Part shown: piece after piece, positions 1 to 8,235 of the stretch
Layout of the letters: each line of letters starts with the position of its first letter
Position numbering within the stretch: the stretch's first letter is position 1
DNA from: Bifidobacterium eulemuris
GTDB taxonomy: Bacteria; Actinomycetota; Actinomycetes; Actinomycetales; Bifidobacteriaceae
DNA: 64,000 nucleotides
Direction of reading: 5' to 3'
Assembly (NCBI RefSeq): GCF_014898155.1
Contig: NZ_CP062938.1
Location: 1,488,001-1,552,000 of the forward strand
The notes under the pieces: generated by a model
What the model saw: the letters and a program-made list of their open reading frames with translations, nothing else
What the model was told of the DNA's origin: nothing
Database searches by the model: none
Made by a program: the position numbers and the translations under genes

Positions 1-1142
1 CCATCACGCGCGCCATCGATCAGCTCAACTCCCTGAGCACCGCCTTGGATGGCGCGGCGGACCAGGTCGAGTCCAGCGCCTCGGACACGGCGGCCCAGCG
101 CGAACAGGTCCAACAGCTCATCACCCAAGCCACCGACTCCATCGGATCGGCCAAGCAGGATTTCAACGACAGCATCGCCCCGCAGATCAGCCAACTGTCC
201 ACCACGGTATCCGACGCCTCGTCGCTGCTCGCCGACGACGCCTCCCAGCTCACGCAAACCCTGGAGCAGCTCGACGACACCGCCTCGTCCGCGGAAAGCC
301 AACTGGCCGACATGCGTGAAATCCTCGACAGCACCGCCTCCCAACTGCGTACGGCCGGCGGCAAACTGGCGGATTTCAACACGAACCTGTCGCAGGCGCT
401 GAACAGCGGCGATATGAGCCAGGTACGCGAAGTGCTCGGCGACGACACGGAGACGCTGGCCGCCTCGCTGGCGGCGCCGGTCACGCTCACACGCAAGGCC
501 GTGTATCCGGTGGAGAACTTCGGCTCGTCGATGACGCCGTACTACACCTTCATCCCGTTGTGGACGGCCTCCATCCTTATTCTGCTCTCCGTCAAAACCA
601 CCGTCTCGCGCCGCCGCCGCGAAGAGTTGGGAGACCCGAGCCCCAACCAGCTGTTCCTGGGGCGTTTCGGCGTGTTCGCCGTCATCTCGCTGCTGCAGAG
701 CACGGTCAGCTGCGCGGGCAGCCTGCTGTTCCTGCGCGTGCAGGCCGTGCATCCGCTGCTGTTCATGCTCTCCGGCTGGGTGGGCGGACTGCTGTTCGCG
801 TTCATCATGTACACGCTGGTGGTGAGCTTCGGCAATATCGGCAAGGCGATCGGCATGCTGCTGCTGGTGTTCCAGGTGTCCGGTTCGGCCGGATCCTACC
901 CCATCCAGGTGCTGCCCGACTTCATGCAGGTGATCAGCCCGTTCCTGCCCATCACGCATGCCATACGCGCCATGCGCGCGGCGATCGCGGGCATCTACCA
1001 GAACGACTTCTGGGTTGAGATCGGCATCCTGCTGGCGTTCTCGCTGCCGTTCCTGCTGCTCGGACTGGTGCTGCGCAAGCCGCTCACTGGGCTGAACCGT
1101 TGGATCTCCGAACAGTTGGAACGCACCAAGCTCATCGGATAG
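1..1142 (+). CDS. YhgE/Pip-type ABC-2 membrane permease (5' truncated)
   Basis: The reading frame is open from base 3, so the gene begins before the window. What remains is about 379 codons. The first ~145 residues are a Gln/Ser/Asp-rich coiled-coil-like extracytoplasmic stretch with repeated S-Q-L and D-x-A-S patterns. It is followed by about five hydrophobic segments (starting near TPYYTFIPLWTASILILL) typical of the ABC-2/YhgE-Pip C-terminal membrane domain. YhgE/Pip proteins are large envelope proteins related to phage-infection protein and to type VII/ESX-like or ABC-2 exporters; no substrate can be read here. A TetR gene starts 67 bp downstream on the same strand and probably controls it. 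Confidence 0.8.
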   Translation, partial: ITRAIDQLNSLSTALDGAADQVESSASDTAAQREQVQQLITQATDSIGSAKQDFNDSIAPQISQLSTTVSDASSLLADDASQLTQTLEQLDDTASSAESQLADMREILDSTASQLRTAGGKLADFNTNLSQALNSGDMSQVREVLGDDTETLAASLAAPVTLTRKAVYPVENFGSSMTPYYTFIPLWTASILILLSVKTTVSRRRREELGDPSPNQLFLGRFGVFAVISLLQSTVSCAGSLLFLRVQAVHPLLFMLSGWVGGLLFAFIMYTLVVSFGNIGKAIGMLLLVFQVSGSAGSYPIQVLPDFMQVISPFLPITHAIRAMRAAIAGIYQNDFWVEIGILLAFSLPFLLLGLVLRKPLTGLNRWISEQLERTKLIG

Positions 1143-1209
1143 CGCCGGCTGCTCGCGTCTCGACGGCGAGACGCGGCCGCGCAAAGCATACGCAAGGAGA
1201 GAAGAGAAA

Positions 1210-1803
1210 ATGACCACAACGCACCCCACACCGGCGCCGCCTTCGCCGCGTTGCGAACGCACGCGCGAGGCCACCGACCGCAAAATCGTGCAGGCCACGC
1301 TGCAGATCGCCACATCGAAAGGCATCGGCGGCGTGACCATCGAGGAGGTGGCGCGCGTGAGCGGCGTTGCGAAAACCACCATCTACCGCCGTTACCGCAA
1401 CGCCGACGATCTGCTCGGCCAGGTGCGCTCCTGGCAGCTCGACGGACTGCAGGATCCGGGCGAGTTCAAGGCGACGCAGGCCGATTTCGCACGGATGATG
1501 AGTCAGGTGGTGCGCCGCTTCGATTCCGGCATCGGCATCAAGGCCGTCGGTATCGTGCTTTCCAGCGACGGCGAGTTCTTCCAGGGCATCCTCGACCAGG
1601 TGGTGATGCCGGCCAAGGCGCGGTTGAGCGAGTATGTGCGCCGGGGCGAGCAGGAGGGCGCGTTGCGGCACGGCATCGATGTGGATTTTCTGTTCGGCAC
1701 GATCGTGGGCTCGATGATCGCCTGCGAAACCCTGCACGGCAAGGTCGACGACGCCTGGGGCGCCAATATCAGCGCGCTCGTCTGGCCCAGCATCGCAGCG
1801 TAG
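1210..1803 (+). CDS. TetR/AcrR family transcriptional regulator
   Basis: A 197-residue protein with an N-terminal TetR helix-turn-helix (about residues 20-66; VTIEEVARVSGVAKTTIYRR followed by YRNADDL) and a variable C-terminal ligand domain. The ATG is preceded by AAGGAG at 1194-1199, which supports the start. It follows the YhgE/Pip permease gene on the same strand by 67 bp, so it most likely represses that exporter operon. The inducer is unknown. The length is normal for the family. Confidence 0.9.
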   Translation: MTTTHPTPAPPSPRCERTREATDRKIVQATLQIATSKGIGGVTIEEVARVSGVAKTTIYRRYRNADDLLGQVRSWQLDGLQDPGEFKATQADFARMMSQVVRRFDSGIGIKAVGIVLSSDGEFFQGILDQVVMPAKARLSEYVRRGEQEGALRHGIDVDFLFGTIVGSMIACETLHGKVDDAWGANISALVWPSIAA

Positions 1804-1820
1804 ACCGACGGGCCGCCGGC

Positions 1821-1940
1821 CTTCACGGGCGTGCCAAGACCTTCGCGAATGCACCCGGGCCTTCGCGAGTACACCGTAACCTTCACGAGCGCACCGGGGC
1901 CCTCGCGGACGCACCGGGACTCTCGCGGGCGCACCCGCGG
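1821..1940. repeat. Six-copy 20-bp tandem repeat
   Basis: Six back-to-back 20-bp units start at 1821, 1841, 1861, 1881, 1901 and 1921. The consensus is close to CTTCGCGAGCGCACCGGGAC. The period is exact and sequence divergence is moderate. The array fills most of the gap between the convergent TetR and FMN-binding genes. No gene or clean terminator is visible here. Confidence 0.85.
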
Positions 1941-1965
1941 TCCGGGATTCCGCCGGAATCCGCCG

Positions 1966-2526
1966 CTACTGGCTGACCGACGCCTCCTGACGCACGACCT
2001 TCAGCGCCTCGTTGAAGGCGTCGGTGGTCCAGCTGGCGCCGGCCACCGTGTCGACCTCGAGGTCTTTGAGCGGCTTGCCGTCCACCACGCCGTTGATGGC
2101 CTCGGCGAAGGCATCCTGATGGTTCTGGGAGATGGTGGTGAACGGGTGGCCGACGATCTCCACATTGTCGATGGCGCCGTCCGTGATGGTGACGTGCACG
2201 TCGATGGTGTCCTCGCCGATCGGGCCGTACTGGCCGTTGACCGAATAGGTGCCGTCGGCGTAGACGCCGGTGTCCTGCTTCTCCTCGGACGAGGAGTCGG
2301 AGCCGTCCGCGTCACTCGAGTCTGAATCCGAGTCCGACGAACCGTTCGATTCCTGAGCCTGGGATTCGGCGGTCTCTCCGGAATTGCCCGCATACTCGTC
2401 GTCCATCGGCGTGGCCGTCGGCTCGCCGCAGCCGGCCAGCAGCGCGCCGGCCACCACCAGCGAGGCGGCGGCGAACGTCGCCGCGCGCACGGTGGATTTC
2501 GGATTCAGTTCCTTCTCGTCGTTCAT
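1966..2526 (-). CDS. FMN-binding domain lipoprotein
   Basis: A 186-residue predicted lipoprotein. The signal sequence ends in a lipobox (ALLAGC, Cys33), then an acidic Ser/Asp-rich linker (about residues 40-90), then an FMN_bind domain (about 95-186). The domain has the GTYSVNGQYGPI entry and a D-x-x-A-G-A-S flavinylation-like motif (DTVAGASWTT). FMN_bind domains normally carry FMN covalently attached to Thr by ApbE; here the usual Ser/Thr-Gly-Ala-Thr is Ala-Gly-Ala-Ser. The start ATG has AAGGTGG upstream. It is the last gene of the iron operon, 10 bp after the ATPase gene, so I infer an extracytoplasmic electron carrier for iron reduction or release. A matching apbE lies at 54663-55697. Confidence 0.85.
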   Translation of the reverse strand: MNDEKELNPKSTVRAATFAAASLVVAGALLAGCGEPTATPMDDEYAGNSGETAESQAQESNGSSDSDSDSSDADGSDSSSEEKQDTGVYADGTYSVNGQYGPIGEDTIDVHVTITDGAIDNVEIVGHPFTTISQNHQDAFAEAINGVVDGKPLKDLEVDTVAGASWTTDAFNEALKVVRQEASVSQ

Positions 2527-2536
2527 AGCTTCCACC

Positions 2537-3337
2537 TTATTCCAGATCGCCCGTCTTCGCCGCCTTGGTGGGATTCGCGAAGGCGACCGGGGCATCGCCG
2601 TCGCGCTGCGCGCCTTCGGCGGTCGAACCGGTAAAGGCGGGCTTGCCGCCGGCAGCCTCGTAGGCCTCACGAGCGGCCTCGTTGTTCCACTGTTCGCCCA
2701 CAAGCACGCCGTGGTTGAGCATGATCTCACGGTCGGCGCAGCTGGCGACCAGCGCGTCATGCGTCACCACGATAATCGTGGTGCCCTGCTCGTGCAGCTG
2801 GCGGAACAGGTCGAGCACGATCCGCTCGTTCTTCTCGTCGAGGTTGCCGGTGGGCTCGTCGGCGAGGATGAGCTTGGGGCAGTTGATCAGCGCGCGGGCG
2901 ATGCACACGCGCTGCTGCTCGCCGCCGGAGAGCTGGCCGGGCAGGTGATGCGCGCGGTCCTTCAACCCCACACGGTCCAACGCCTCCAGCGCCTGCTGTT
3001 GGTTGACGACGGAATGGTAGTACTGCGCGACCATCACGTTCTCCACGGCCGTCAGATGCGGCACGAGATAGAACTTCTGGAACACCAAGCCAATCATGTT
3101 CTTGCGCACGTCGGCCAGCTGGGCGGCGTTGAGATCCTCCAGCCTGCGGCCTTCGAGGCTTACGGAGCCCTTGGAGGGAGTGTCCATGCAGCCGATCATG
3201 TTCATCAGCGTGGTTTTGCCGGAGCCCGACGAGCCGACGATGGCGAGCCACTGGCCGGCGGGCACGGTGAGCGTCAGGTCGTCGACCGCGTGCAGGTCGC
3301 CGTAGATCTTCGAAATATGATCCAGTTCAAGCAGCAT
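2537..3337 (-). CDS. ABC transporter ATP-binding protein of the MacB/LolD type (iron operon)
   Basis: A 266-residue ATPase with Walker A GSSGSGKT (residues 35-42), Q-loop Q87, signature LSGGEQQR (136-143) and Walker B LILADE (156-161), followed by a D-loop. It resembles the MacB/LolD/FtsE class that partners FtsX-like permeases. The chosen ATG begins [13 protein letters not shown]; a longer frame upstream overlaps the preceding permease and has no conserved sequence. It ends 10 bp before the FMN-binding lipoprotein gene and starts 3 bp after the permease stop, so the three are co-transcribed. The homologous gene order in Campylobacter P19 clusters also has FTR1, P19, a DUF2318-like protein, two permeases and an ATPase. 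Confidence 0.93.
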   Translation of the reverse strand: MLLELDHISKIYGDLHAVDDLTLTVPAGQWLAIVGSSGSGKTTLMNMIGCMDTPSKGSVSLEGRRLEDLNAAQLADVRKNMIGLVFQKFYLVPHLTAVENVMVAQYYHSVVNQQQALEALDRVGLKDRAHHLPGQLSGGEQQRVCIARALINCPKLILADEPTGNLDEKNERIVLDLFRQLHEQGTTIIVVTHDALVASCADREIMLNHGVLVGEQWNNEAAREAYEAAGGKPAFTGSTAEGAQRDGDAPVAFANPTKAAKTGDLE

Positions 3338-3339
3338 GA

Positions 3340-4596
3340 TTATTCCTCTCTTAGGACGACGGCGGGGTCGATGCGGGTGGCGCGGCGCACCGGGAAGATG
3401 GAGGCGACGATGGCGAGCAGCATGCTCAGCAGCACCGAGGCCACGCCGAGCAGGCCGTTGAACGCCAGCGTGCGTTCGAAAACGTTCTCGCACAGCACGC
3501 GGGCGAGCGCGTAGCCCAATCCCATGCCGATCAGGCCGCCGATCAAACCGTACAGCGCGGATTCCACGAAGAACTCCGTGGCCACCGACGCCGACGAGGC
3601 GCCGAGCGCTTTGCGCAGGCCGATCTCATTGCGCCGCTGCGAGACGATGGACGACATGGTGGTGGAGACGCCGACGAGGGTGAGCACCAGCACCACCAGC
3701 GAGACGATCCAGAACAGGGTTTGCAGCATGGCGATGATGCGCTGGTTGGAGGCGGTCATTTTGGTGACCTGCTGCGCGGAGACGCCGAGTTCGGCATCGT
3801 CGTTCAACGCGGAGACCAGCGCGCCCAACTGATCGTCGCTGGCGCTGGACGAGAATTCGATCACATCCGGTCCACGTTCGCCGGCGAGCGCGGCGACATC
3901 CGAGGCGACGGCGTAGACGATCTCGTCCTCGCTGCCGCCGGTGTCGAGGATGCCGGCGACGCGGTAGTCCACGCCGTCGGTTTCGAGGATGTCGGTGGAG
4001 ACGCGGCCGTCGCGCATCTGCCCGGAGACCGAGTCGGACGAGGCGTCGGAATCCGCGTCGCCGTCCGTCGCGCTGTCGGAGCTGGCGGAATTGTCGGTGT
4101 TGTCAGTGTCGCGGTAGCCGATGGTGATGGTGGAGCCGATCTCCAAGCCCATCGCCTCGGCGATGTCGGTGCCGACCAGCACATTGCCTTCGGTGGGCCA
4201 TGAGCCGTCCACGTTCCAGTGGCGGTTCAGCGCCTGCACCTCGCTCACATCGATGCCGGCGAGCACGTAGGGTGCGGAGTTGATGCGCACCGTCTCGTAA
4301 CGGTAGGTGGCGGCGCGTGCTTCGGCGACATCATTCACGTCGTTCTCGATGGCCTGCACGGTCTCGTCGTCCAGACCGGACTGCGAGGTGACGATGAGGT
4401 TCGCGCCATACGAGCGCATCTCCTCGCTCATCTGCTGCGGCACGGTCAGGCAGATCGCCGCCAGGCAGAACAGGGTCGCCGCGCCCACCAGCGAGGCGAC
4501 CACCGCCATCAACGCGCGCGAACGGCGGCGGAACACCGCGCCGAACAGCATCGTGAAGAACATCCTGCGATTGGAAAAATCAGTCGAGACTTGCAT
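3340..4596 (-). CDS. FtsX/MacB-like permease 2 of the iron operon
   Basis: About 418 residues. A first membrane helix (ALMAVVASLVGAATLFCLAA) is followed by a large MacB-type extracytoplasmic domain with a Ser/Asp/Thr-rich insertion, then three C-terminal helices and the FtsX signature region near ISQRRNEIGLRKALGASSA... (written here as SQRRNEIGLRKALGAS). I prefer the ATG at 4596 (GGTGAG upstream); an in-frame ATG at 4614 would add six residues. It pairs with the next permease and the downstream ATPase. A 23-bp palindrome at 4631-4653 separates the two permease genes. The substrate is unknown; an iron-related role is inferred from the operon. Confidence 0.88.
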   Translation of the reverse strand: MQVSTDFSNRRMFFTMLFGAVFRRRSRALMAVVASLVGAATLFCLAAICLTVPQQMSEEMRSYGANLIVTSQSGLDDETVQAIENDVNDVAEARAATYRYETVRINSAPYVLAGIDVSEVQALNRHWNVDGSWPTEGNVLVGTDIAEAMGLEIGSTITIGYRDTDNTDNSASSDSATDGDADSDASSDSVSGQMRDGRVSTDILETDGVDYRVAGILDTGGSEDEIVYAVASDVAALAGERGPDVIEFSSSASDDQLGALVSALNDDAELGVSAQQVTKMTASNQRIIAMLQTLFWIVSLVVLVLTLVGVSTTMSSIVSQRRNEIGLRKALGASSASVATEFFVESALYGLIGGLIGMGLGYALARVLCENVFERTLAFNGLLGVASVLLSMLLAIVASIFPVRRATRIDPAVVLREE

Positions 4597-4630
4597 ACCA
4601 AACTCACCTACCATGCAATACTTCGACGGA

Positions 4631-4653
4631 CGAACAGTCCAGTGGACTGTTCG
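4631..4653. repeat. Perfect hairpin between the two permease genes
   Basis: Arms CGAACAGTCC and GGACTGTTCG flank a 3-nt AGT centre. The core resembles the hairpin at 7525-7549 (AGTCC-ACT-GGACT). It lies in the intercistronic gap and may act as an mRNA processing or stability element. Confidence 0.75.
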
Positions 4654-4694
4654 TGACCGAGACCGCAGCCGCGGTCGAGATTAACGAACGGGTC

Positions 4695-5993
4695 TTAACG
4701 TCCATGCAACACCTCTGCAGGACGCACCCTCAATATCGCTCGCATCGACGAAACCGACGCGAGCAGAATCGTCAACGTGAGCAGTACGAACACGAGCACG
4801 AACACCATCGGCCGCATGGTGATGCCCGAGCCGAACACCACCTGCCCGATCAGCTGCGCGACGGCCGATCCCAATCCCGCGCCGACCAATGCGCCGGCCA
4901 GTGAAATCACGGCGGTCTCCATCAGCATCAGGCGGATCACCGCGCCGTCGGTCGCGCCGATGGCCTTGAGCAGCGCCAGTTCGGCCGAACGTTCGCCGAT
5001 CGAGGCGGCCATGAGGTTCGCGACGGCGATGGCGGCGGCGAGCAGGCTCAGCGCGGTCATCACGATCATCACCGCACGCGTTTTGGTGAGCACGTCGCCC
5101 TGCAGGGAGGCGACCTGGCGCACCTGCTTGGCCACGGCGCCCGGAATCACCTCTTCGATCTGGTAGGCGATGGACGAGGCGTAGGCGGTGCAATACCACG
5201 TCTCCCAATCCTCCTGGCTGAGCGCGGCCGGATTCTTCGCGGCACGGCGGGCCAGATCGTTCTCGGGCGTGGTCAGGGCCTTGACCTCGATCATATCGAC
5301 CTTATCGGGCAGGTCGGCGAGCACCTGCGCCACCGAGGAGGCCATGTACAGCGAACCGTTCTCCTCGTCGCCGGAATCGTAGACGCCGACGATCTCAAGC
5401 TCCTGCGTGCGGGTGTTCCCGGAGGAGGTCTGCTTGGTCAGGGTGATCGTATCGCCCACGCCCACGCCCAGCTGTTCGGCGAGTTCCTTGCCCATCATGG
5501 CCTGCGCGGTGTCGTCTTCGGGCCATTCGCCTTCGACGGTCCACCACGAGCGCATGCCTTCGACGCCCGCCACGGTGGTTTCGCCGGTTTCCAATTGCAG
5601 GCTTTTGTTGAACCATGTGCCGACGACGGGCACGCTGGTCTCGCCGATCGAGGCGTGGATGTTGAGCTGCGGCGCGAAGTTGGTGATGTTGAACGCCCAG
5701 AAGATGGTTTTGATCTTCACCGCGTCCGACTCGTTGAGGAAGGAGGTCGGGTCGGCCTCGCTTTGGCCGGATTCGGTGGAGTACAGGTCGGAGATCACCG
5801 CGTCGGATTTGGGCTGCACGGTGATGTTCGAACCGTAGGTGGACAGTTCGGCGTTGAGCTTGTCGCCCACGTCGAACACCACGCCGAGCATCGCCACGGA
5901 GACGGTGGCCGACAGGCACACGGTCACGGCGATGAGCAGACGGCGGCGCAGCTGCCTGCTGAAGGAGCGGAATATCATTCTCAGGAAGAACAT
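4695..5993 (-). CDS. FtsX/MacB-like permease 1 of the iron operon
   Basis: A 432-residue ABC permease: N-terminal helix (LLIAVTVCLSATVSVAMLGV), an extracytoplasmic MacB-like domain (about residues 45-300), and three C-terminal helices with the FtsX-type motif around RSAELALLKAIGATDGAV. It is a paralogue of the adjacent permease, suggesting a heterodimeric channel driven by the ATPase at 2537-3337. It begins 9 bp after the DUF2318 gene ends, so translation is likely coupled. It resembles the paired permeases of P19-type iron clusters. Confidence 0.9.
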   Translation of the reverse strand: MFFLRMIFRSFSRQLRRRLLIAVTVCLSATVSVAMLGVVFDVGDKLNAELSTYGSNITVQPKSDAVISDLYSTESGQSEADPTSFLNESDAVKIKTIFWAFNITNFAPQLNIHASIGETSVPVVGTWFNKSLQLETGETTVAGVEGMRSWWTVEGEWPEDDTAQAMMGKELAEQLGVGVGDTITLTKQTSSGNTRTQELEIVGVYDSGDEENGSLYMASSVAQVLADLPDKVDMIEVKALTTPENDLARRAAKNPAALSQEDWETWYCTAYASSIAYQIEEVIPGAVAKQVRQVASLQGDVLTKTRAVMIVMTALSLLAAAIAVANLMAASIGERSAELALLKAIGATDGAVIRLMLMETAVISLAGALVGAGLGSAVAQLIGQVVFGSGITMRPMVFVLVFVLLTLTILLASVSSMRAILRVRPAEVLHGR

Positions 5994-6002
5994 CGCGGCT
6001 CC

Positions 6003-7274
6003 TTACTGGAAATGCGCCGACAGGGCGTCGAGGTCGGCGGTTTGGATGGTGATTTCCCCGTCGCCCACCGTGTAGTCGAAGGGCACCGGGTTGCAGCCGC
6101 CCTTGAATCCGATGGTCGCGAGGTTGATGGCCACGTCGCAGCGCTTGCAGATGATTTTGCCGTCCTGCTCGTAGTAGCCCGCGTCGCCGCAGGTTTCGCA
6201 GGCGTCGAGGCCGATGCCGTACGCGCCGCCGTTCTTCTTGATGATGATGAAGCGCATCACGGTGCCGTCTTCGGCCGTGTATTCGAAGCGGTGCAGATGG
6301 CCGTCGCTCACCTGGTCGAAGGTGATGGTGGCCACGCCGTCTTGAAGCGAATAAGGCTCCGGTTCGGAGAGTTCGGGCTCCTTGTTGTTCTCGTACACGC
6401 CCCAGGTGAGCGAGACGGTGACGGCGACCATCGCGACCAGACTCCATGCGGCCGCCGCCTTGGCACGGCGTTTGAAGGCGATATGCGAGCGGGCGATGGC
6501 CTCGTTCGCGCCCGTTTTCGGCATGCGGAAGCCCGCCACCACGGAGGCCGCGGCGGGGATGAGGAACACCAGCGCCTGTGCGATGGTCAGCTGCGTGGTG
6601 TGGTTGTGGAACAGGATCAGCGTGCGGAAGGCGGGGCCGTGCAGCACGAGGATGAGCATGTTCATCATCAGCGCGAACAGCTCGGTCAGATGGTGGATCA
6701 GGTTCAGCACCACCACCAGCAGGGCCGCGAGGGTGAAGGACCAGCGCACGGCGGTGGACCGCATGGTGCGGAAGATCGCCGCCGTGACGACGGCGGTGCC
6801 GATGCCGAGCGCGAAGCCGAGCGCGCGCAGCAACATTTCGGAGGTGAAGGGCGATTCGTCCGGCTCCACGAAGTTGGTCAGCTGCAGGATCACATCAGGC
6901 GTGATGTAGAACGTGGTGAACGCGATGCCCAAGCCCGCCACGGCATTGGCCGCGTGCAGGGCGAACGCGTGGCGGTGCCAATCACGGGTGAGTTTGCGGG
7001 CGGAGAGCACGACGGCGATCATCAGCACGTCGAGGATGACGCAGCCGATCAGCGTCGGCAGGTTCACCGTGGAGCGGCGGTCGACCACGGCCGTCGCACG
7101 TAGCGCGGCGAATATGATCGCGCCCGTCAGACCGACCAGCAGGCCGGCCAGACGCCAATGCGCGCTGACGGGCCTGTCACGCCCCTCGCCCACGGTGAGG
7201 AGCACGCTCATGCACATCACCAGCAGACACGGGCCGAGCATTCCCGGCAGCGCCTGCACATATTGCCCCAGCAT
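6003..7274 (-). CDS. DUF2318 membrane protein of the iron operon
   Basis: A 423-residue protein with about eight predicted membrane helices in the first ~290 residues. A C-terminal extracytoplasmic DUF2318 domain carries two Cys pairs (CETCG near residue 355 and CKRC near 374), fitting a metal or Fe-S/haem-type centre. DUF2318 proteins occur next to FTR1 and P19 genes in ferrous-iron uptake clusters and are thought to take part in redox handling of iron; the exact reaction is not established. It is separated from the upstream P19 gene by 272 bp full of hairpins but followed tightly by the permease genes. Confidence 0.87.
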   Translation of the reverse strand: MLGQYVQALPGMLGPCLLVMCMSVLLTVGEGRDRPVSAHWRLAGLLVGLTGAIIFAALRATAVVDRRSTVNLPTLIGCVILDVLMIAVVLSARKLTRDWHRHAFALHAANAVAGLGIAFTTFYITPDVILQLTNFVEPDESPFTSEMLLRALGFALGIGTAVVTAAIFRTMRSTAVRWSFTLAALLVVVLNLIHHLTELFALMMNMLILVLHGPAFRTLILFHNHTTQLTIAQALVFLIPAAASVVAGFRMPKTGANEAIARSHIAFKRRAKAAAAWSLVAMVAVTVSLTWGVYENNKEPELSEPEPYSLQDGVATITFDQVSDGHLHRFEYTAEDGTVMRFIIIKKNGGAYGIGLDACETCGDAGYYEQDGKIICKRCDVAINLATIGFKGGCNPVPFDYTVGDGEITIQTADLDALSAHFQ

Positions 7275-7321
7275 TTGTCTCCTTCGGTCGGCTATCGTGG
7301 ATAACCCTTAAGTACGGTGAT

Positions 7322-7353
7322 GGGCACTTCACGCATTCGGACGTGAAGTGCCC
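7322..7353. repeat. Stem-loop, 12-bp perfect stem
   Basis: Arms GGGCACTTCACG and CGTGAAGTGCCC with an 8-nt loop. It is the closest hairpin to the DUF2318 gene start (48 bp upstream). Confidence 0.8.
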
Positions 7354-7434
7354 TATGTGGAAGGTTACTCACTTTCCACTATCCGTAGCTTTCTCATTAT
7401 CTGAGAATTGTTGCGCGCCGAAATTGTGGCGCGC

Positions 7435-7483
7435 TTGAAATCCGATAGAGAGCCCACTGGGCTCTCTATTATTCGGATTTCAA
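7435..7483. repeat. Long composite stem-loop
   Basis: Outer arms TTGAAATCCG/CGGATTTCAA enclose inner arms ATAGAGAGCCC/GGGCTCTCTAT around an ACT centre, about 21 paired positions with one 4-nt bulge. The ACT centre is shared with the 7525-7549 hairpin. Confidence 0.8.
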
Positions 7484-7524
7484 ACGACCCTGCGACGCTC
7501 GCAACGCTACCGCTGCTCGCTGCT

Positions 7525-7549
7525 TGAGACAGTCCACTGGACTGTCTCA
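7525..7549 (-). terminator. Hairpin overlapping the P19 gene stop codon
   Basis: Arms TGAGACAGTCC and GGACTGTCTCA with a 3-nt loop; the minus-strand stop codon (7547-7549) is inside the stem. There is no following T-tract, so it is more likely an mRNA 3'-end stabiliser or attenuator than a classical intrinsic terminator. Confidence 0.5.
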
Positions 7550-8182
7550 CCACTGATGAACCGTGTAATCCCAGTCGAAGGTGGCTTCGAGCGGCTCGGT
7601 CCAGAAGCTGCCGGTCACGCCGGTCTCCTTGTCGACGTGCAGCAGCCAGCCGTTCTCCTCCGGGGAGTGGATGGTGAAGGTCAGCGTGTACTCGCCGTCC
7701 TGGTCGAGCGCGATGTTCGCGCCGTAGTGCGGGCCGTCGGAGGCGTTCATCTCCATGAAGGTGCCTTCCTGCACCACGGAACCGTCGGACTTGTTGGCGA
7801 TGGTGTAGTCCACGGTGAGCTTCGGGATGAAGTCGCCTTCGCCGTAGCCCAGGTTGTTGTCGGCCAGGGCGTGGATGTCGGCCTCGAGATGCAGGTTGGA
7901 CTCGGCGGCGGACAGACCCATGCCGGCCGGTTCCATATCCACCGGCTGGAAGTACACGGCGGCCACGTTCAGCACGCCGACCTCCTGATCGGTGCCGATC
8001 GGGATCTCCTCGAAGCCGGCGTCGTCGGCCGTATCCGTGGTGTCCTCCGTGGTGGCGGAGGTGTCGGCGTCGGCGGTGGCGTCCGACGTGGTGTCGGTGT
8101 TGCCGCAGGCGGACAGCGAGAAGGCCATCGAACCGGCGAGCAGAACGCCGAGCAGAGCGGCGAGCTTCTTGTTCTTCAACAT
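7547..8182 (-). CDS. P19/Tp34-family iron-transport lipoprotein
   Basis: A 211-residue lipoprotein with lipobox SLSAC (Cys26), a Thr/Asp/Ala-rich linker (residues 28-58) and a P19/Tp34 beta-sandwich domain. The family metal-site stretch ESNLHLEADIHA is preceded by a Met-Gly-Leu segment. P19 proteins bind copper and iron in the envelope and are required for FTR1-dependent ferrous iron uptake. The ATG (MLKNKKLAALLG) gives a complete signal peptide; the much longer upstream frame is antisense noise over the permease. It is downstream of the FTR1 permease gene by 53 bp in one operon. Confidence 0.92.
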   Translation of the reverse strand: MLKNKKLAALLGVLLAGSMAFSLSACGNTDTTSDATADADTSATTEDTTDTADDAGFEEIPIGTDQEVGVLNVAAVYFQPVDMEPAGMGLSAAESNLHLEADIHALADNNLGYGEGDFIPKLTVDYTIANKSDGSVVQEGTFMEMNASDGPHYGANIALDQDGEYTLTFTIHSPEENGWLLHVDKETGVTGSFWTEPLEATFDWDYTVHQW

Positions 8183-8235
8183 GATGTTTCTCTTTTCTTT
8201 TCCTGTGGTTTGACTAGGGAAAAACTTTTTTGGGG

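Larger units (their letters stand above)
7275..7546. other. Hairpin-rich intercistronic region in the iron operon
   Basis: No convincing gene. Four clear stem-loops follow one another: 7322-7353 (12-bp perfect stem, GGGCACTTCACG arm), 7413-7434 (GCGCGCC/GGCGCGC), 7435-7483 (TTGAAATCCG outer arm around an 11-bp ATAGAGAGCCC inner stem) and 7525-7549. A 62-codon minus-strand frame crosses the hairpins but has no supporting signal. The block could attenuate transcription so that the permease/P19 part is made in excess over the ABC part. Confidence 0.7.

Noticed and set aside
5595..7103. Long plus-strand frame over the iron operon
   Set aside because: Antisense frames of this length, rich in His, Arg, Gly and Val, recur opposite most GC-rich genes here and have no domain or start signal.
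7365..7553. 62-codon minus-strand frame between the P19 and DUF2318 genes
   Set aside because: It is made almost entirely of the hairpin sequences, overlaps the P19 stop codon, and has no ribosome-binding site.
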